From: Akebia trifoliata
Lineage: Eukaryota > Streptophyta > Magnoliopsida > Ranunculales > Lardizabalaceae
Direction of reading: 5' to 3'
Assembly (NCBI GenBank): GCA_017979445.1
Contig: CM030717.1
Span: forward strand, 13,812,086 to 13,876,085
Length of the DNA stretch: 64,000 nt
Made by a program: the position numbers and the translations under genes. The notes beneath the pieces were generated by a model. That model saw only the letters and a program-made list of their open reading frames with translations. It had not been told where the DNA came from and made no database searches. Positions 1-11,165 of this stretch are shown here, piece by piece. Numbering within the stretch: the stretch's first letter is position 1; each line of letters starts with the position of its first letter.

Positions 1-659
1 TGCCTAACTTATCTTCTGATTTTTCACAGAGCATAGTTATTCTTGAACTTATCTAAGTAATGACTATCTAAGTTGGATCAGACTATAAGCTAGATTATCT
101 TAATCATAAGAGAACTTTAAGAATAATAAACATGTAAACAAAGTAAGAATCTAAAACTATATTAGAGGGATGAATTTGCTCTGACTTTCTTAACTTCTCT
201 AATGAGAATTTAGCTAATCATCGCAAGAATTAAAATTACAGAAATTAATAAAAGAGCAAAGAACATGGGTGAAGAAGATGATGATCTATCTGAAATTCTT
301 CTTCTATATCTCTCCGAAGAATTACAAAAATAATGAAATCCCACTCTTGATGTTCTCACTACACTCAAGAGCTTTCTTAAAAGAAAATTACAGAGAATTC
401 TAAACAAGAAAAATAAAAAATTACAAAAGAAGAGAAGAGCTTAAGAGGGACCCAAGAGGGGACCCCTTCTTTGAAATCAACCCTCCAATTTATAATATTC
501 GTATTCGGGTAATCGGGGTGATTTGGCGGATAATTCGATTCGAATGACCCAATCGATTACAACCACCGAAGCTTCTGTACGAATCTCAAGGATAAATTCC
601 TCGAGATGACCGCGACGCGGTCTTGGCTACTCGCGGCGCGGTGACGTGGCACTCAAATC
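1..659. other. Intergenic DNA left of the LINE
   Basis: No gene is supported here. The short reading frames lack family resemblance and codon structure. The first 430 bases are AT-rich. The stretch from about 480 to 660 is richer in G+C and has short CG-dense words around 610-645 (for example GACCGCGACGCGGTC, a perfect 15-base palindrome apart from its centre), which is unusual for the surroundings. It may be the edge of another retroelement, but nothing seen proves that. Confidence 0.5.
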
Positions 660-676
660 AATTTTGCTTCGGCTGA

Positions 677-2647
677 TTGTTTTCTCTTTGCTCGCATGCT
701 GTAATAGTAATTGTTACGCTTTTTGTTGGTTTTCGAATGTACCTTTTTTACCTAAAATTAGTAACAAACTATTGGGTAAAAAACAACCGTGCAATCAGGG
801 TTGTGGAGAGACGAGATAAGGGTGGGGCGAAACTCGTGATGTTCAATAGAGAACGCTTGTGGTTGGTACAGATTTTGAAAGATGCCAAGAAGTGGAACTC
901 ATGAAGTATGTTTTGGAAGAAATCGACGGTATTGGGACATTACAAGATGGCACGGGTCTATGAGAATGAATACAGACGATTTTTGAAAATTTTTGAGTAC
1001 TCAGGGCAAGGTTGGTTCTCATCTCTATTGATTCCCGAAGGAAGTGAGGGTGTAGGATGGGATAACTTAGCTGAAACTTTAGCTAGAGAAGGCATAGCTG
1101 ATATCGACCATTGGAAGAGTAGAATCGAAGGAAGGAAAGTGCCTGTTGAGAACAATAGCAAACTGCAGGAACCTTCAGGTCCAACAAATGTGAATGGTTT
1201 CGTAGAGAAGTTTGGTGTGTGGAAGTGGGTGATTATTTGTGAAGTAGGAGACTAGGTGGTTTTTTGGGACGAGACAGCGAGGGTGATCAATTCCTTGGCC
1301 TCATCCTCTCCTAAAATTATTCTAAGGCCATGGGGGCGCAATTCGAAAGTATTTTTGTGCCATATGAGAGTTATTTTTTATACTTTTAGAAATCGCAGAC
1401 AAGTGGAAGTCCAAGATGCATTGATCAATCTGAGAACATGGTTTGCTAATTGTAATAGCATTGAGGCTCGCTTGGAACATGATGGTACATGGATAGATGT
1501 CTTCGGCCTCCCATTCCATATGTGGGAGACAAAGACGTTTGCATTCATTGGGGGCCTGTTAGGTGGGCTTATGGAGGTGGAAGAGTCTATAAGGACTTTG
1601 GCAGACCTCACAAAGGCTACCATTAAAGTCAGATGGAGAGCTGTAGACATCCCCTAACGGATTAAAGTTCCAGCGAGAAGTGGTACAATCACATTGGGTG
1701 TTAGAATACCTGATGAATGGGACAATGAGTTGGAGAAGATAAAGTTGGGATTTAGCCAAACAGATTTGTTTGTATCAAACCAGCACAAGTTAGATGCATT
1801 TAATGCAAACTTGAGTGCAACTACTGTAGAGGTGGGTCAAATGGAAGGTTGTAAGGACAATGCGCAGTATCATGGTAAAGGCAAGGCTGCTGTAGTTGAT
1901 GTACGAGAGGTGTGTGGTACAAGCAACACAGGGTCCAAGGAGCTACTAGTGGGACCGAATCTCTGTAGTAAACAAACGGATCAACCTATAACACTTGAAC
2001 ACATGGCTGATGGTAGAGGGGCATTTTCTAACACAACGCTGAGTTTGGACAAGGAAGGGACTGAAGGGGCCAAGCCTACGTTTGAAGATGCCAGTGGGCC
2101 GAAAGTCTTGGATCACGCCCTTTTGGAGTTGGATCAGACCGAGCCCATGAAGATAATCCAAAGCAACTGTGGGCTGGTGCTTTCTAATCCAAATGTTGCA
2201 AAGCCTTCAGGTACGAATCATGTCTTTTTGGAGATCGCGTAGGCCAAGCCCATGATGAATAATCAATATGCTTGCAGGCTGGTGCAGCTTGGCCCAGCTG
2301 ATCCAAACCATTCAGGTTTGAGTTGGGCCCGTTTGGAGGAGGATCAGGCCGAGCCTGTGAGGAACAACCAGTTAGAAGTTGAGTTATTGCAGCCTGATCC
2401 AGCTGATCCAAAGCTCTCAGGTATGATTAACCACGAGGCGTTAATAACTTGTAATACTGTTTTTAATAAGGTTGGTTGGAATGTCTGTGAGCCCATAGCA
2501 GAAAAGCCCATGGAGGCCTTATTTTTGGAGGGTGATCTCATAATGGATATGTTAAGGAAGGAGCCCATTATGATTGAAGGGTTGGATAAATGTAAAGTCT
2601 GTGAAGCTGCTGGAGATGAGTTAATATGCTTAGAGGATAAGACATAG
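677..2647 (+). pseudogene. LINE ORF1 (DUF4283-like) remnant
   Basis: All recognisable ORF1 segments lie in one reading frame, broken only by stops at 902-904, 1253-1255, 1655-1657 and 2240-2242, with a last stop at 2645-2647. The stretch at about 1440-1650 contains GTWIDVFGLPFHMWETKTF, the signature core of plant LINE ORF1/DUF4283 proteins (a gag-like RNA-binding fold). The segment at 908-1250 matches the usual preceding region (GWFSSLLIPEG). The downstream part at 2090-2440 is acidic and repetitive, with DQ-EP-NNQ words repeated. Because the frame is kept across more than 1.9 kb, point mutation rather than indels caused most of the loss. More coding-like sequence continues in another frame at 2841-3518, so at least one frameshift follows. 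Confidence 0.8.
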
Positions 2648-2840
2648 AACGTCCAAACTCACCTGTAGATGTGTGTGTGTTGTTAGAAGATGGATGCTTA
2701 GAGATAATAGTCTTGGAGGGGGGCAAGTTGGCAGCACAAGAGGACATACTAACACGTGACCCGATGGCAAGAGCTGAAACTCAATGGGTAGGACATAAGG
2801 TGATGTCACAGCAGGTGACTGACAGTATAAGGAGGGGGGC

Positions 2841-3518
2841 ATGAGAGAAGCCGGAAAGGGTGGATTCCTACAGCTCCTTCAATCTGTTGAGGGGGCAAAA
2901 ACTCGAGGGGAAAGCTATGATAACGGGGAGATAAAAAGGGGAGAAGATGCAAGGTTTGATGCAGTTAATGATACACAGGTAGAAATGGGTTCGGAGTCCA
3001 TACCATTAGTACGGGTAGATATAGAAGATAATTCGAGGAGTTGAAGTGGAGGAAGAACAAAACATTAGGAGGTGGAAGCTCTAGCTGATTGGATCATTAG
3101 TAATCTAAATGAGATCAGTTGGTCTGCTGGTTTGAATATAAAAGGACAAATGGAAGGGTCCAGCCTTTTGTTAGAACTAGCACTCAAAAAGAGGAATGGG
3201 ATTGAAGAATGTCTCGATACAGTGATTAGAGAGGAAGATCTGGTAGAGTAAGAACAAATCACTATTCGGGACGAGGTGGAATTCACTCTTCGGGTAGAGT
3301 GGGATCAGGAAGAGATGAGTCAACAAGGATACCTATGTAAAGGGAAAGGATTAGAAGGGATAGATGAAAACAGAGTGAAGAAACTGAGGGTGAGATTAGC
3401 TAAGGAGGTCCAAGAGCTCCAAAAATCATGGGCTACAAGTAAGGCCGGCACATCTGTAGTCTTGAGGAGTGGGAGGAAACTAAAAGAATGTCGATTAAAA
3501 TTATATCGTGGAATGTGA
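2841..3518 (+). pseudogene. Probable C-terminal tail of LINE ORF1
   Basis: Two open stretches, 2841-3044 and 3276-3518, share a frame and are rich in E, K, R and G, like the variable tail that follows the DUF4283 and zinc-knuckle part of plant LINE ORF1. I see no clear CCHC knuckle. The ORF overlaps the start of ORF2 at 3488, a normal arrangement in these elements. Assignment rests on position between ORF1 and ORF2, not on a recognised domain. Confidence 0.5.
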
Positions 3519-4269
3519 GAGGGCTCAACGATAAAAATAAAAGGGCTTCGGTTAAGTCACTTCTACAATCGAATAAGCCTCATATTGTAACCTTACAAGA
3601 AATCAAGTTGAATCAAGTAAACAAAGTGGTTCTACGAGACATCTAGGGTGGCCAGAACATGGGGTGGAAGTATCTAGCAGCTAATGGGACAGCAGGGGGA
3701 GTTTGGGTGTTATGGGATAAAAAAACGATCGTGGTAGAGGATTCTTTAGTAGGAGCCTTTTCAGTGTCAATTTTATGCAAGTGTGTTGGGAAAGAAGACA
3801 ATTGGGTGTTCTCAGGTGTGTATGGCCCTACTAAAGAGTGGGAATGCAAACAATTTTGGGAGGAGTTGGATGATGTGGGAGTGTATTGGAACCGTCCATG
3901 GTGCTTGGGAGGGGATTTTAATGTCATAAGATTAACTTGTGAGAGGCAAGGGGGATCGAGGATAACTACTAAGATGAGGAGATTTGGAGAGTTTGTGAAT
4001 CGAAACAAGTTGGTAGACATCCCTCTGCAGGGTAGAAGCTTCACTTGGTCTAATCTACAAGATGTGCCCACGCTGAACAGGTTGGACAGATTTCTTGTTT
4101 CAGATGACTGGGCTTTGTTATTTTGTCAACTCTCTCAGACGGTCATTCCAAATCCTGTGTCAGACCATTGCCTTATTCAACTAGAAGCAGGGCCTTTTGG
4201 GAGGGGACCTATTCCATTTCGCTTTGAAGTTATGTGGTTGAAATACCTTAACTTTAAGGAGTTGGTAAC
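3488..4269 (+). pseudogene. LINE ORF2, N-terminal endonuclease domain (broken)
   Basis: This is the start of ORF2. The ATG at 3488 opens MSIKIISWNVRGLN, the classic beginning of a plant LINE apurinic/apyrimidinic endonuclease (exonuclease-endonuclease-phosphatase fold), which nicks the target DNA for target-primed reverse transcription. Motifs seen are WNVRGLN, TLQEIK (catalytic Glu), GGDFNVIR (Asp/Asn pair), SFTWSN, LDRFLVSDDW and SDHCLI (Ser-Asp-His). One in-frame TAG at 3644-3646 lies where such proteins usually have Trp. The frame otherwise runs to KELVTE, where the nested insertion cuts it; the sequence resumes in WW-RSF near 8197. Confidence 0.88.
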
Positions 4270-5059
4270 TGAAATCGCCTCGACCCGTTTTCTACCAAAT
4301 TGTGGGTAGGGGTCCGATTGATAAATTGGGGATTTTGAAAAGTAAGGAGTCGCCACCTAGTTTAGGTCTAGGAATCATAAATGACTCTGAAATGGATCGG
4401 GTCGGTCTATGGATTAGAGAAATGGGTAAGGGGTCAGATTACGGGTTTCGGAAGGTGTTAGGCACCGAACCTGCCCGATCGGAATGATCGGTCCCTACTA
4501 CGATCCAAACTATCGTACGGTCAACGGGTAAAGACTAAAGTCAAGATTATGGTCCAATCATCATTACTATCATCATCAAATTATATCGCATTTGCTAAAC
4601 AAATCTCAAGGCTAATATTCCCCAAATATCATATAATTTCTTGAATTTCGCATAAAGATGGAAATATTCGAAAAATACCTTAATTCCAGTCTATGCTTCA
4701 AAGTCCACGTGGCACCATTTCAATTACAAATCCAAATATGTGAAGATTTTCCAAATCGACCAAACTAGAAATTTGTGAAAACTTCCTAAAGTGGAAAACT
4801 GAGAATATGAAACTTCTAATTTGGGAATTCACGAAATTTCTAAATTAGAAATTAGAAATTTCCTAAATTGAGAGATCAAAATTAGAAATTTGAAAAAGGG
4901 ATTTTCCAAATTAGAAAATTATCAAAATTGGGTTTCCCAAATTAGCAATTTACAAATATCAACTTTCCAAAAATAGAAAATCATGATCTTAGGAAAATCA
5001 CCAAATCAAAGAAAAATCCATAAATCCCCAAGATTAGCAAGCTGTGAATTTTCAAGAAT

Positions 5060-6080
5060 CCATTTTTGTCACGTGAACATAAATCGACGAGTCGACTCGT
5101 TGACAACATTTTGAAAAGTAAAATAAGTTTTCACACCCCAATGTCCACCAAAATCAGTGAGTCAACTCATATGTCCATTTCATCAAAAAATTCGATTTTG
5201 AAATTCCTATGTACACCAAAAATCAGTGAATTGGCTCACGTATCAATTTTGTCAAAAATCGATTTTAGTTTCCTATGCACACATACAAGTCAATGAGTTA
5301 ACTCAATGTCTATTTTGTTAATAAATCAATTTTGGAATTCCAATGTACATAGAAATCAACGAGTCAATCCACATGCTTATTATTAAAAAGAAAATCGATT
5401 TTAAGCCCATATGTGCACACAAATCAGTGAGTTGACCTATGCCCATTTTGTCAAAAAAATGATTTTTACATTTTCATGTATATAAAAAGTAGTGAGTCGA
5501 CTCAGTTGCAACTTCATTAAAAATTCAAATTTAAAATTTCCATACTCACACAAATCAGTGAGTTGACTCACGTGGCCACTTTATTAATAAATCACTTTTG
5601 AAGTTCCTATGCATCAGTGAGTTGACCCATATAACAAAATAAATTGTTGAATAATAAAAATTAGGAATGCGTTGCAAATCATCGAATCAACTATTCACAT
5701 GTATGTGTAAATCTCTCGGATAAAAAAACATCGCCAGTCATTGAATCAACTATTCATACACACATGAAAATATTAAAAAGAAAATTGATTTTACCCATAT
5801 GAGCACACAAATCAGTTAGTTAATTAGCATGGCAAGTTAATAAAAGTGTCAATCCTAAACTCCTAATGCACACAAGTCAGCGAGTTAATTCGATACCCAT
5901 TATTAAAAAGAAAATCGATTTTAGACCCATATGTGCACACAAGTCGATTAGTTCATTCGTTGATCACTTGAAGTCTCAATGCCCCACTCGATGCACTCCC
6001 CTAAACAGTGAGTCGACTCACCTATTTTTAAAAAAACTTCAAACTTCCAATGTGCGCAAAAAACAATGAATCAATATGCA
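5060..6080. repeat. Diverged ~66-70 bp minisatellite
   Basis: A core of the form CAGTGAGTYRACTCA recurs about every 58-71 bases, with copies near 5088, 5159, 5227, 5295, 5358, 5427, 5493, 5559 and 5617, then more ragged ones near 5816, 5881, 5946 and 6010. Each is preceded by ATGTGCACACAAAT-like words and followed by CATTTTGTCAAAAA-like words. The copies are well diverged, so the array is old. It lies inside the nested insertion. Confidence 0.8.
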
Positions 6081-6089
6081 AATTCTCGA

Positions 6090-8190
6090 ATCAACATTCA
6101 CAAAGAAAAATCCCCACATGAAATGACGATTGAGGGAGAATAATAATGAAAAAATAAACAAAATAAGCAAAACAAACTTACCACCAACGGGAATTCGGCT
6201 GCGTGAGATCCCTTCAGAGTTACTTGATCGTTTTCGCGACGAGAACAAAGCTAATGGGCTGCAATGTAATGGGGCATTGAAGAGAGAATGAAGGAGGTGA
6301 TCGGCTGCTGTTGGGGGCATTGGTGCAGGGATAAGGAGATGTGTTTGAGGCTGTAAAAACGTTAGGAATGGGCTGTTAATGGAGGCTATATTGCATGTAG
6401 GGAGATGATGGCAGCGTGGCTGTAAAAATGTGATGAGTAGGGCTGTAAAAACGTGATGGAAAAGGTGATATCTGGGGACTGTAAAAACGTGATAAATGGG
6501 CGGTTAATGGAGGCTATGTTGCAAGGACATGGAGAGGTGTTTGTGGGCTGAAGTGGTGTTGAGAAGAATATGAGAACATGAAGGTAGGGGCTGCTGTGTG
6601 GAGCTTGATAGAGTTGCAGCAAGGGCTGCAATGGAATGGTGACTTGGACGTTGTAGCAAAGACAACAATGGAGTGGGGTTGAAGGATGTTATTGCTATAG
6701 GATGGAGGAGTTGCAGCAAGAGGGAGACCAACCCGTTGGAGAAGAATTCAGCCAAAAAGGAGGTAGCAGTCCTATAGAGAAGAAGAAGTTCCTTTGCTGT
6801 TTTTTTTCTTCTGTTTCTTCTTCTTCTTTTTCCTTCTTTTATTCCTTTTTGTTGCTGTCCGAGAGGACGTGAGGGAGAGAAGAGGGAGATGGGAGGGCTG
6901 TTGCAAAGCTTGATAATGAGTCGGAGGGAAAGAGAGAGCAGCCACGTGAGAGAGAGATCCCCTTCTTTTTCCAACGTTTCTCCTTAAATAGAAGCAACGT
7001 TTCTATTTTGAAAATATTCTTATTTTTCTTTCTTTCTTACACGTTTCTTAACTCCCCTTTTTTCTTTTTTTTTTTTTTTTTTTTATAGCTAATGAGAATA
7101 ATCATCCTACGCTACTCGTAGTATGATTGTTATTGTTTAGCTCTTACTTGATTGGTCTATCGAGTTTTAAATTTCATTAGTTTCTTTTGCGATTTGATTT
7201 TTATTGATCAATTGCTGATTTTTTATTCAATTTTAAATTTGATTTTTAATTTTAATTGGTTATGTAATTTTAAGTTTGATTTTTAATTTTAATTGTGAAT
7301 GAGTCGATTAATTAAAATTTTGATTTTGGTTTCATTAGTTGATAGATTTTTAATTTTTTGATTAGTTGATTAATTTTTATTTTGATTTGTTGATGGTTTT
7401 TAGTTGGGTTTTGCTTTTAATTAGGATTGGTTAATTAGCTTTTAACTTAATTTATTTTTTATTTAATTTTGAATTTTAAGTTGATTTGAAATTTTAAATT
7501 GTCGATTAAATTCTAATTTTAGTTTAATGTTTATTTTCAAGTTGAAATTTGTTATTTGATTGTAAATTTTAATTGATTTTAATTTAATTTTGATTATTCG
7601 AGGTTTTTATTGAAGTCTTTTTTTTTTATCTTTTAATTGTGTTTTCCTAAGCGTCAAGGTTTCTAAGAATCGGACATCGAGGGGCGTTACGGTCATTTTG
7701 TGATTTTTCATAAATTTCTCTGATTTCAATGATTTGAGTCCCGTTAGACTCAAAATCTCATTCTGAGTGCAATAGATATACTTTCGAGACTTTTTGGAGG
7801 TCTGAAATTCATGATGGGTGTTTTCGTCATTTTTTCGATTTTTGTCAATTTGGGTAAATTTTGGCGTGAAGTTTCTTTCAATCGCAATGTGATTATTTCT
7901 AAGTCTCGAGGTCATGTTTTCCTAGCGTAGCGAGGTCTCTAAGTTGTCCAAATGTGTAGCGAGCCTAAGTGTACGTACTTTCTAAGTTGAGTGTATGGAG
8001 TAACGATCCTAAGCGTATGTAGTTCTATGTCGCGTATCGAGAAGAAAAAGTAGAATAAAATTGGAAGACAGAGAAAATTGAAAGGAGACTTCTCACAAGT
8101 TTTTCGAGTTCTTTGCGCTTATCATTAGGAATCCACAGCAACCGGATAACAGATTGCCAAGTCAGGTGGATGCAAAAATGGGGTATCCAC
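6090..8190. other. Right part of the nested insertion: no gene seen
   Basis: From 6180 to 6980 is a purine-rich stretch with loosely repeated modules (GGCTGTAAAAACGTGAT-like words near 6420, 6445 and 6478; AATGGAGGCTATRTTGCA near 6377 and 6507). From 7000 to 7620 is very T-rich DNA with a T tract at 7067-7084 and many TTTTAATTTTGATT-like words. From 7640 to 8040 are GTAGCGAGSCTAAG-like short repeats. Open frames here (for example 6504-6974 on the - strand) are by-products of biased composition. Confidence 0.5.
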
Positions 8191-8196
8191 AGTAAC

Positions 8197-11080
8197 AGAT
8201 TGGTGGAGGAGTTTTGCTTGTTCAGGAACAACAGGGGAAATGTTTAGAAAGAAGTTAAAGGCTCTAAAAGCGGTGCTAAAAGAATGGAATAAGGAATCTT
8301 TCGGAAAGGTGGACATACAAAAAAAAAAAATAGGCTCTATTGAGAATTGAGGAGATAGACCGAATGGAAGAGTTAAATCCGATTTTAATGGATGACAGGA
8401 CAATGAGAATGAACCTTCGTGAGAAGTATCAAAGGCTGGCACTTATGGAAGAGATTAGTTGGAAACAGAAGTCTAGAGTTAGATGGCTTAAGAAAGGGGA
8501 CGACAACACGAAAATTTTTCATTGTATGGCTAATACCCGAAGTAGAAACAATCGCATTACAAAAATAATAGTAAATGGAGAATGTTTGGAAGGGGAAGAG
8601 GAGGTCACCAAAGGAATCGTAGAATTCTACTCGAAGTTGTATACCGATGAATCTCGCATTAGACCTAAACTTGCATTGTTGCAATTTGATAGAATCTCTG
8701 AGGGTCAACGTGTTTGGTTGGAAAGGTCCGTTGAAGAAGGTGAGATTTGGGATATTATCTCTAGCATGAAGAATGATAAAGCGCCTAGTCCAGATGGTTT
8801 CCCTGTGGAATTCTACAAATCTTATTGGGAGATCATCAAAGGTGATTTCATTGCATAGTTGAGGAATTTTTTAGAGATGGTGTGTTGGATCTCGGTTCTA
8901 ACTGCACTTTTATCGCCTTGATACCTAAAGTAATGGGGACGGAAGATATCAAAGACCTGAGGCCAATAAGTTTGATGAACACTAGTTACAAAATTATCAC
9001 GAGCATCCTTGCAAAAAGACTAAAAGGTGTTATCCAAGGGTTGATCGGAGGGAGTCAAAGTGCGTTCATCAAAGGGAGGCAAATTCTGGATGGAGTTCTA
9101 ATAGCAAACGAGTGTATCGATTCTAGATTGAAGTCTGGCAAGGCAGGGATGGTTTGTAAGGTGGATCTGGAGAAGGCTTATGACCACGTCAGTTGGCAAT
9201 TCTTGGAATACATGTTGGGGAGAATGGGTTTTGGTAGAAGATGGATATCATGGGTTATGACATGCGTGTCCTCTCCTTCTTTTTCGATTCTGGTGAATGG
9301 ATCGCCCTATGATTTTTTTAAGAGTTCTAGGGGTCTTCGACAAGGGGATCCTTTATCCCCATTCTTATTTATTATTGTGGCAGAAACGCTTGGAAAGATG
9401 ATGGAGAGAGGGGTTTCGAATGGATTCTTTGCAGGGTTTTCAGTAAGAGCTACTGTTAATGTTTCACACCTTCAATTTGCAGACGATACATTAATTTTCC
9501 TAGACGACTCTATTGAGCAGACAAGGAGGCTAAGTGGTATGCTTTGTTGCTTTGAAGCGGTATCGGGTATTCCAATTAATATGAGGAAAAACAAGATATT
9601 TCCAATCGGCATGGTTAGGTGTGTCACTCTTCTTACGGCCTCGATGGGTTGGAATGTGGGTAGGTTACCTTCTACTTATTTGGGGTTGCTGCTAGGGGCC
9701 CCATATAGGAGGGTGGAGATCTGGGATCCAATAGTGGAAAGGATCAAGAGGAAAATAGCGGTGTGGCAAGCTAATTATCTCTCCAAAGGAGGCAAATTGA
9801 CTTTGATAAAAAGTGTATTATCTAGTATCCCAGTTTACTTTCTTTCTCTACTTTCATTGCCCAGAAGTGTGGAACAAAGACTAGATAAGCTTTTCTGCAA
9901 CTTTCTTTGGCATGATAGAGTTGGGAGTAGGAAGCACCATCTAGTGAGTTGGAAACGGGTTTGCTCAGACAAGAAATATGGTGGCCTTGGAGTTAGGAGA
10001 CTCGGGACTATGAATTTGGCATTGAGGGGAAAATGGCTTTGGAAGTTTGGGACTGACAGAAATAGCTTGTGGAGACAAGTCATAGAAGGGAAGTATGGCG
10101 CCAGACGAACGAGGTGGGAAAGCGGGTCAGTTAGACATCCTCATGGATGTGGGATGTGGAAAGGTATCATGAAGATCATTCCGTTGTTCAATCCGAGAAT
10201 TAAATTCAAAGTGAGGCAAGGTAATCGGGTAAGATTTTGGGAAGATATTTGGTGCGAAAACCAACCACTTGTAGAGGTTTTTCCAAATTTGTACTCCATA
10301 TCCTCAAAAAAAGGGAGTCCAATCACATCATTTCGACAATCCATAGGTGGTGAATAGGCATGGGACCTTGGTTTTCGGAGAGGACTCGACAATTTGGAAC
10401 TTGAAGATGTTGTTAGATTAGTTGGTAGAGCTTCAAGCTTAAAATTTCATTCGAGTAGGGAGGATGAGAGAGTGTGGATGGCGAGTAAGGATGGAAAGTT
10501 TTCGTTGCGCTCATTCTATCATTCCCTATGTGACAATGCAGATATTTCCTTTCCTCATGTTTCAATTTGGGACTCTAGAGTTCCAAGTAAAGTTGCGTTC
10601 TTCACATGGACAGCGTCTTTAGGAAGAATTTAAACGATGGATTTTCTGATGCAACGTGGTTTGTGTAGGGCGAGTTGTTGTGTGCTATGTATGGATAATG
10701 GAGAATCGTCAGATCATCTTCTTCTTCATTGTAAATTTACACATGGTATATGGGTGCATTTTTTGAATTTGTTTAGAGTTATATCCTGTCTTCCTCAAAC
10801 TCTAAAGGAGCTATTTACTTGTTGGTCTTCAACCGGTTACTCGTTTGGTGGTGCGAAGAGACTATTGTGGAGTATTACACCATTTGCAATCTGTTGGGGG
10901 GTGTGGCTTGTGAGAAATAGGCGTATCTTCGAGGGGAAGCAGAAAGATTGTGGAGAGACAATTATGTCCATTGTGGGCTTTATATTCTTCTGGTCCAAAG
11001 TTTTTAAGGAATTTAGGGGGGTTTTCTTCGAAGATTTTATTTTTAATTGGGATGGGATTTGTTGTATTCCTTATGAGTAG
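8197..11080 (+). pseudogene. LINE ORF2, reverse transcriptase and zf-RVT part (broken)
   Basis: Continuation of ORF2 after the insertion. It carries the plant LINE reverse transcriptase: KNDKAPSPDGFP, LRPISLMNTSYK, QSAFIKGRQILDG, VDLEKAYDHVSW (first catalytic Asp), RGLRQGDPLSPFLF, LQFADDTLIF (the FADD catalytic box) and LGLLLG. The zf-RVT domain follows (WDSRVPSKVAFFTW at about 10570, then CVLC and DHLLLHC), ending at the TAG at 11078-11080. Defects are a frameshift in the A tract at about 8319-8330, a frameshift near 8857, and in-frame stops at 10355-10357 and 10631-10633. From 8882 to 11080 the frame is constant, so the whole RT-thumb-zinc region is broken only by two nonsense codons. Confidence 0.92.
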
Positions 11081-11165
11081 TTCCATATTGTAAGGTCGTG
11101 CTTGGTTGGTCATTTCGACTGGCCTGATTTTCTTATATGAATGAATTACTACTTATCAAAAAAAA

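Larger units (their letters stand above)
4270..8191. mobile_element. 3.9 kb nested insertion, unclassified (LTR-like ends)
   Basis: This block interrupts LINE ORF2. The LINE coding sequence stops at KELVTE and resumes at DWW-RSF, so the borders are known to within a few bases. The ends can be read as TG...CA flanked by a perfect 5-base repeat, GTAAC at 4265-4269 and at 8192-8196, as for an LTR element or a very long solo LTR. An imperfect 9-base duplication (GTAACTGAA/GTAACAGAT), as for a Mutator-like element, fits almost as well. No clear terminal inverted repeat or second LTR copy is visible and no transposase or pol gene is present, so it is non-autonomous. Near the left end (4330-4490) is a G+C-richer stretch with GGAGTCGCCACCTAG and GGTGTTAGGCACCGAACC, words I associate with repeated, non-coding parts of large plant retroelements. 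Confidence 0.55.
660..11165 (+). mobile_element. Decayed L1-type LINE retrotransposon, split by a nested insertion
   Basis: A full-length or nearly full-length plant LINE on the + strand. In order it has an ORF1 with a DUF4283-like nucleic-acid-binding region, an ORF2 with apurinic endonuclease, reverse transcriptase and a zf-RVT C-terminal domain, and a 3' end running into an A-rich tail just after ACTTATC at about 11150-11165. Both ORFs carry several stops and frameshifts, so it is dead. A 3.9 kb element interrupts ORF2 between the endonuclease and the reverse transcriptase. I could not find a target-site duplication, and the 5' end is placed only roughly, from where the ORF1 frame opens. 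Confidence 0.88.

Noticed and set aside
5060..6080. CRISPR-like array
   Set aside because: The spacing is regular but repeats and spacers are equally diverged, and the host is a plant; it is a minisatellite.
6504..6974. 156-codon frame on the - strand in the nested insertion
   Set aside because: Composition-driven (Ser/Leu/Arg-rich), no homology I recognise, and no splice or promoter context.
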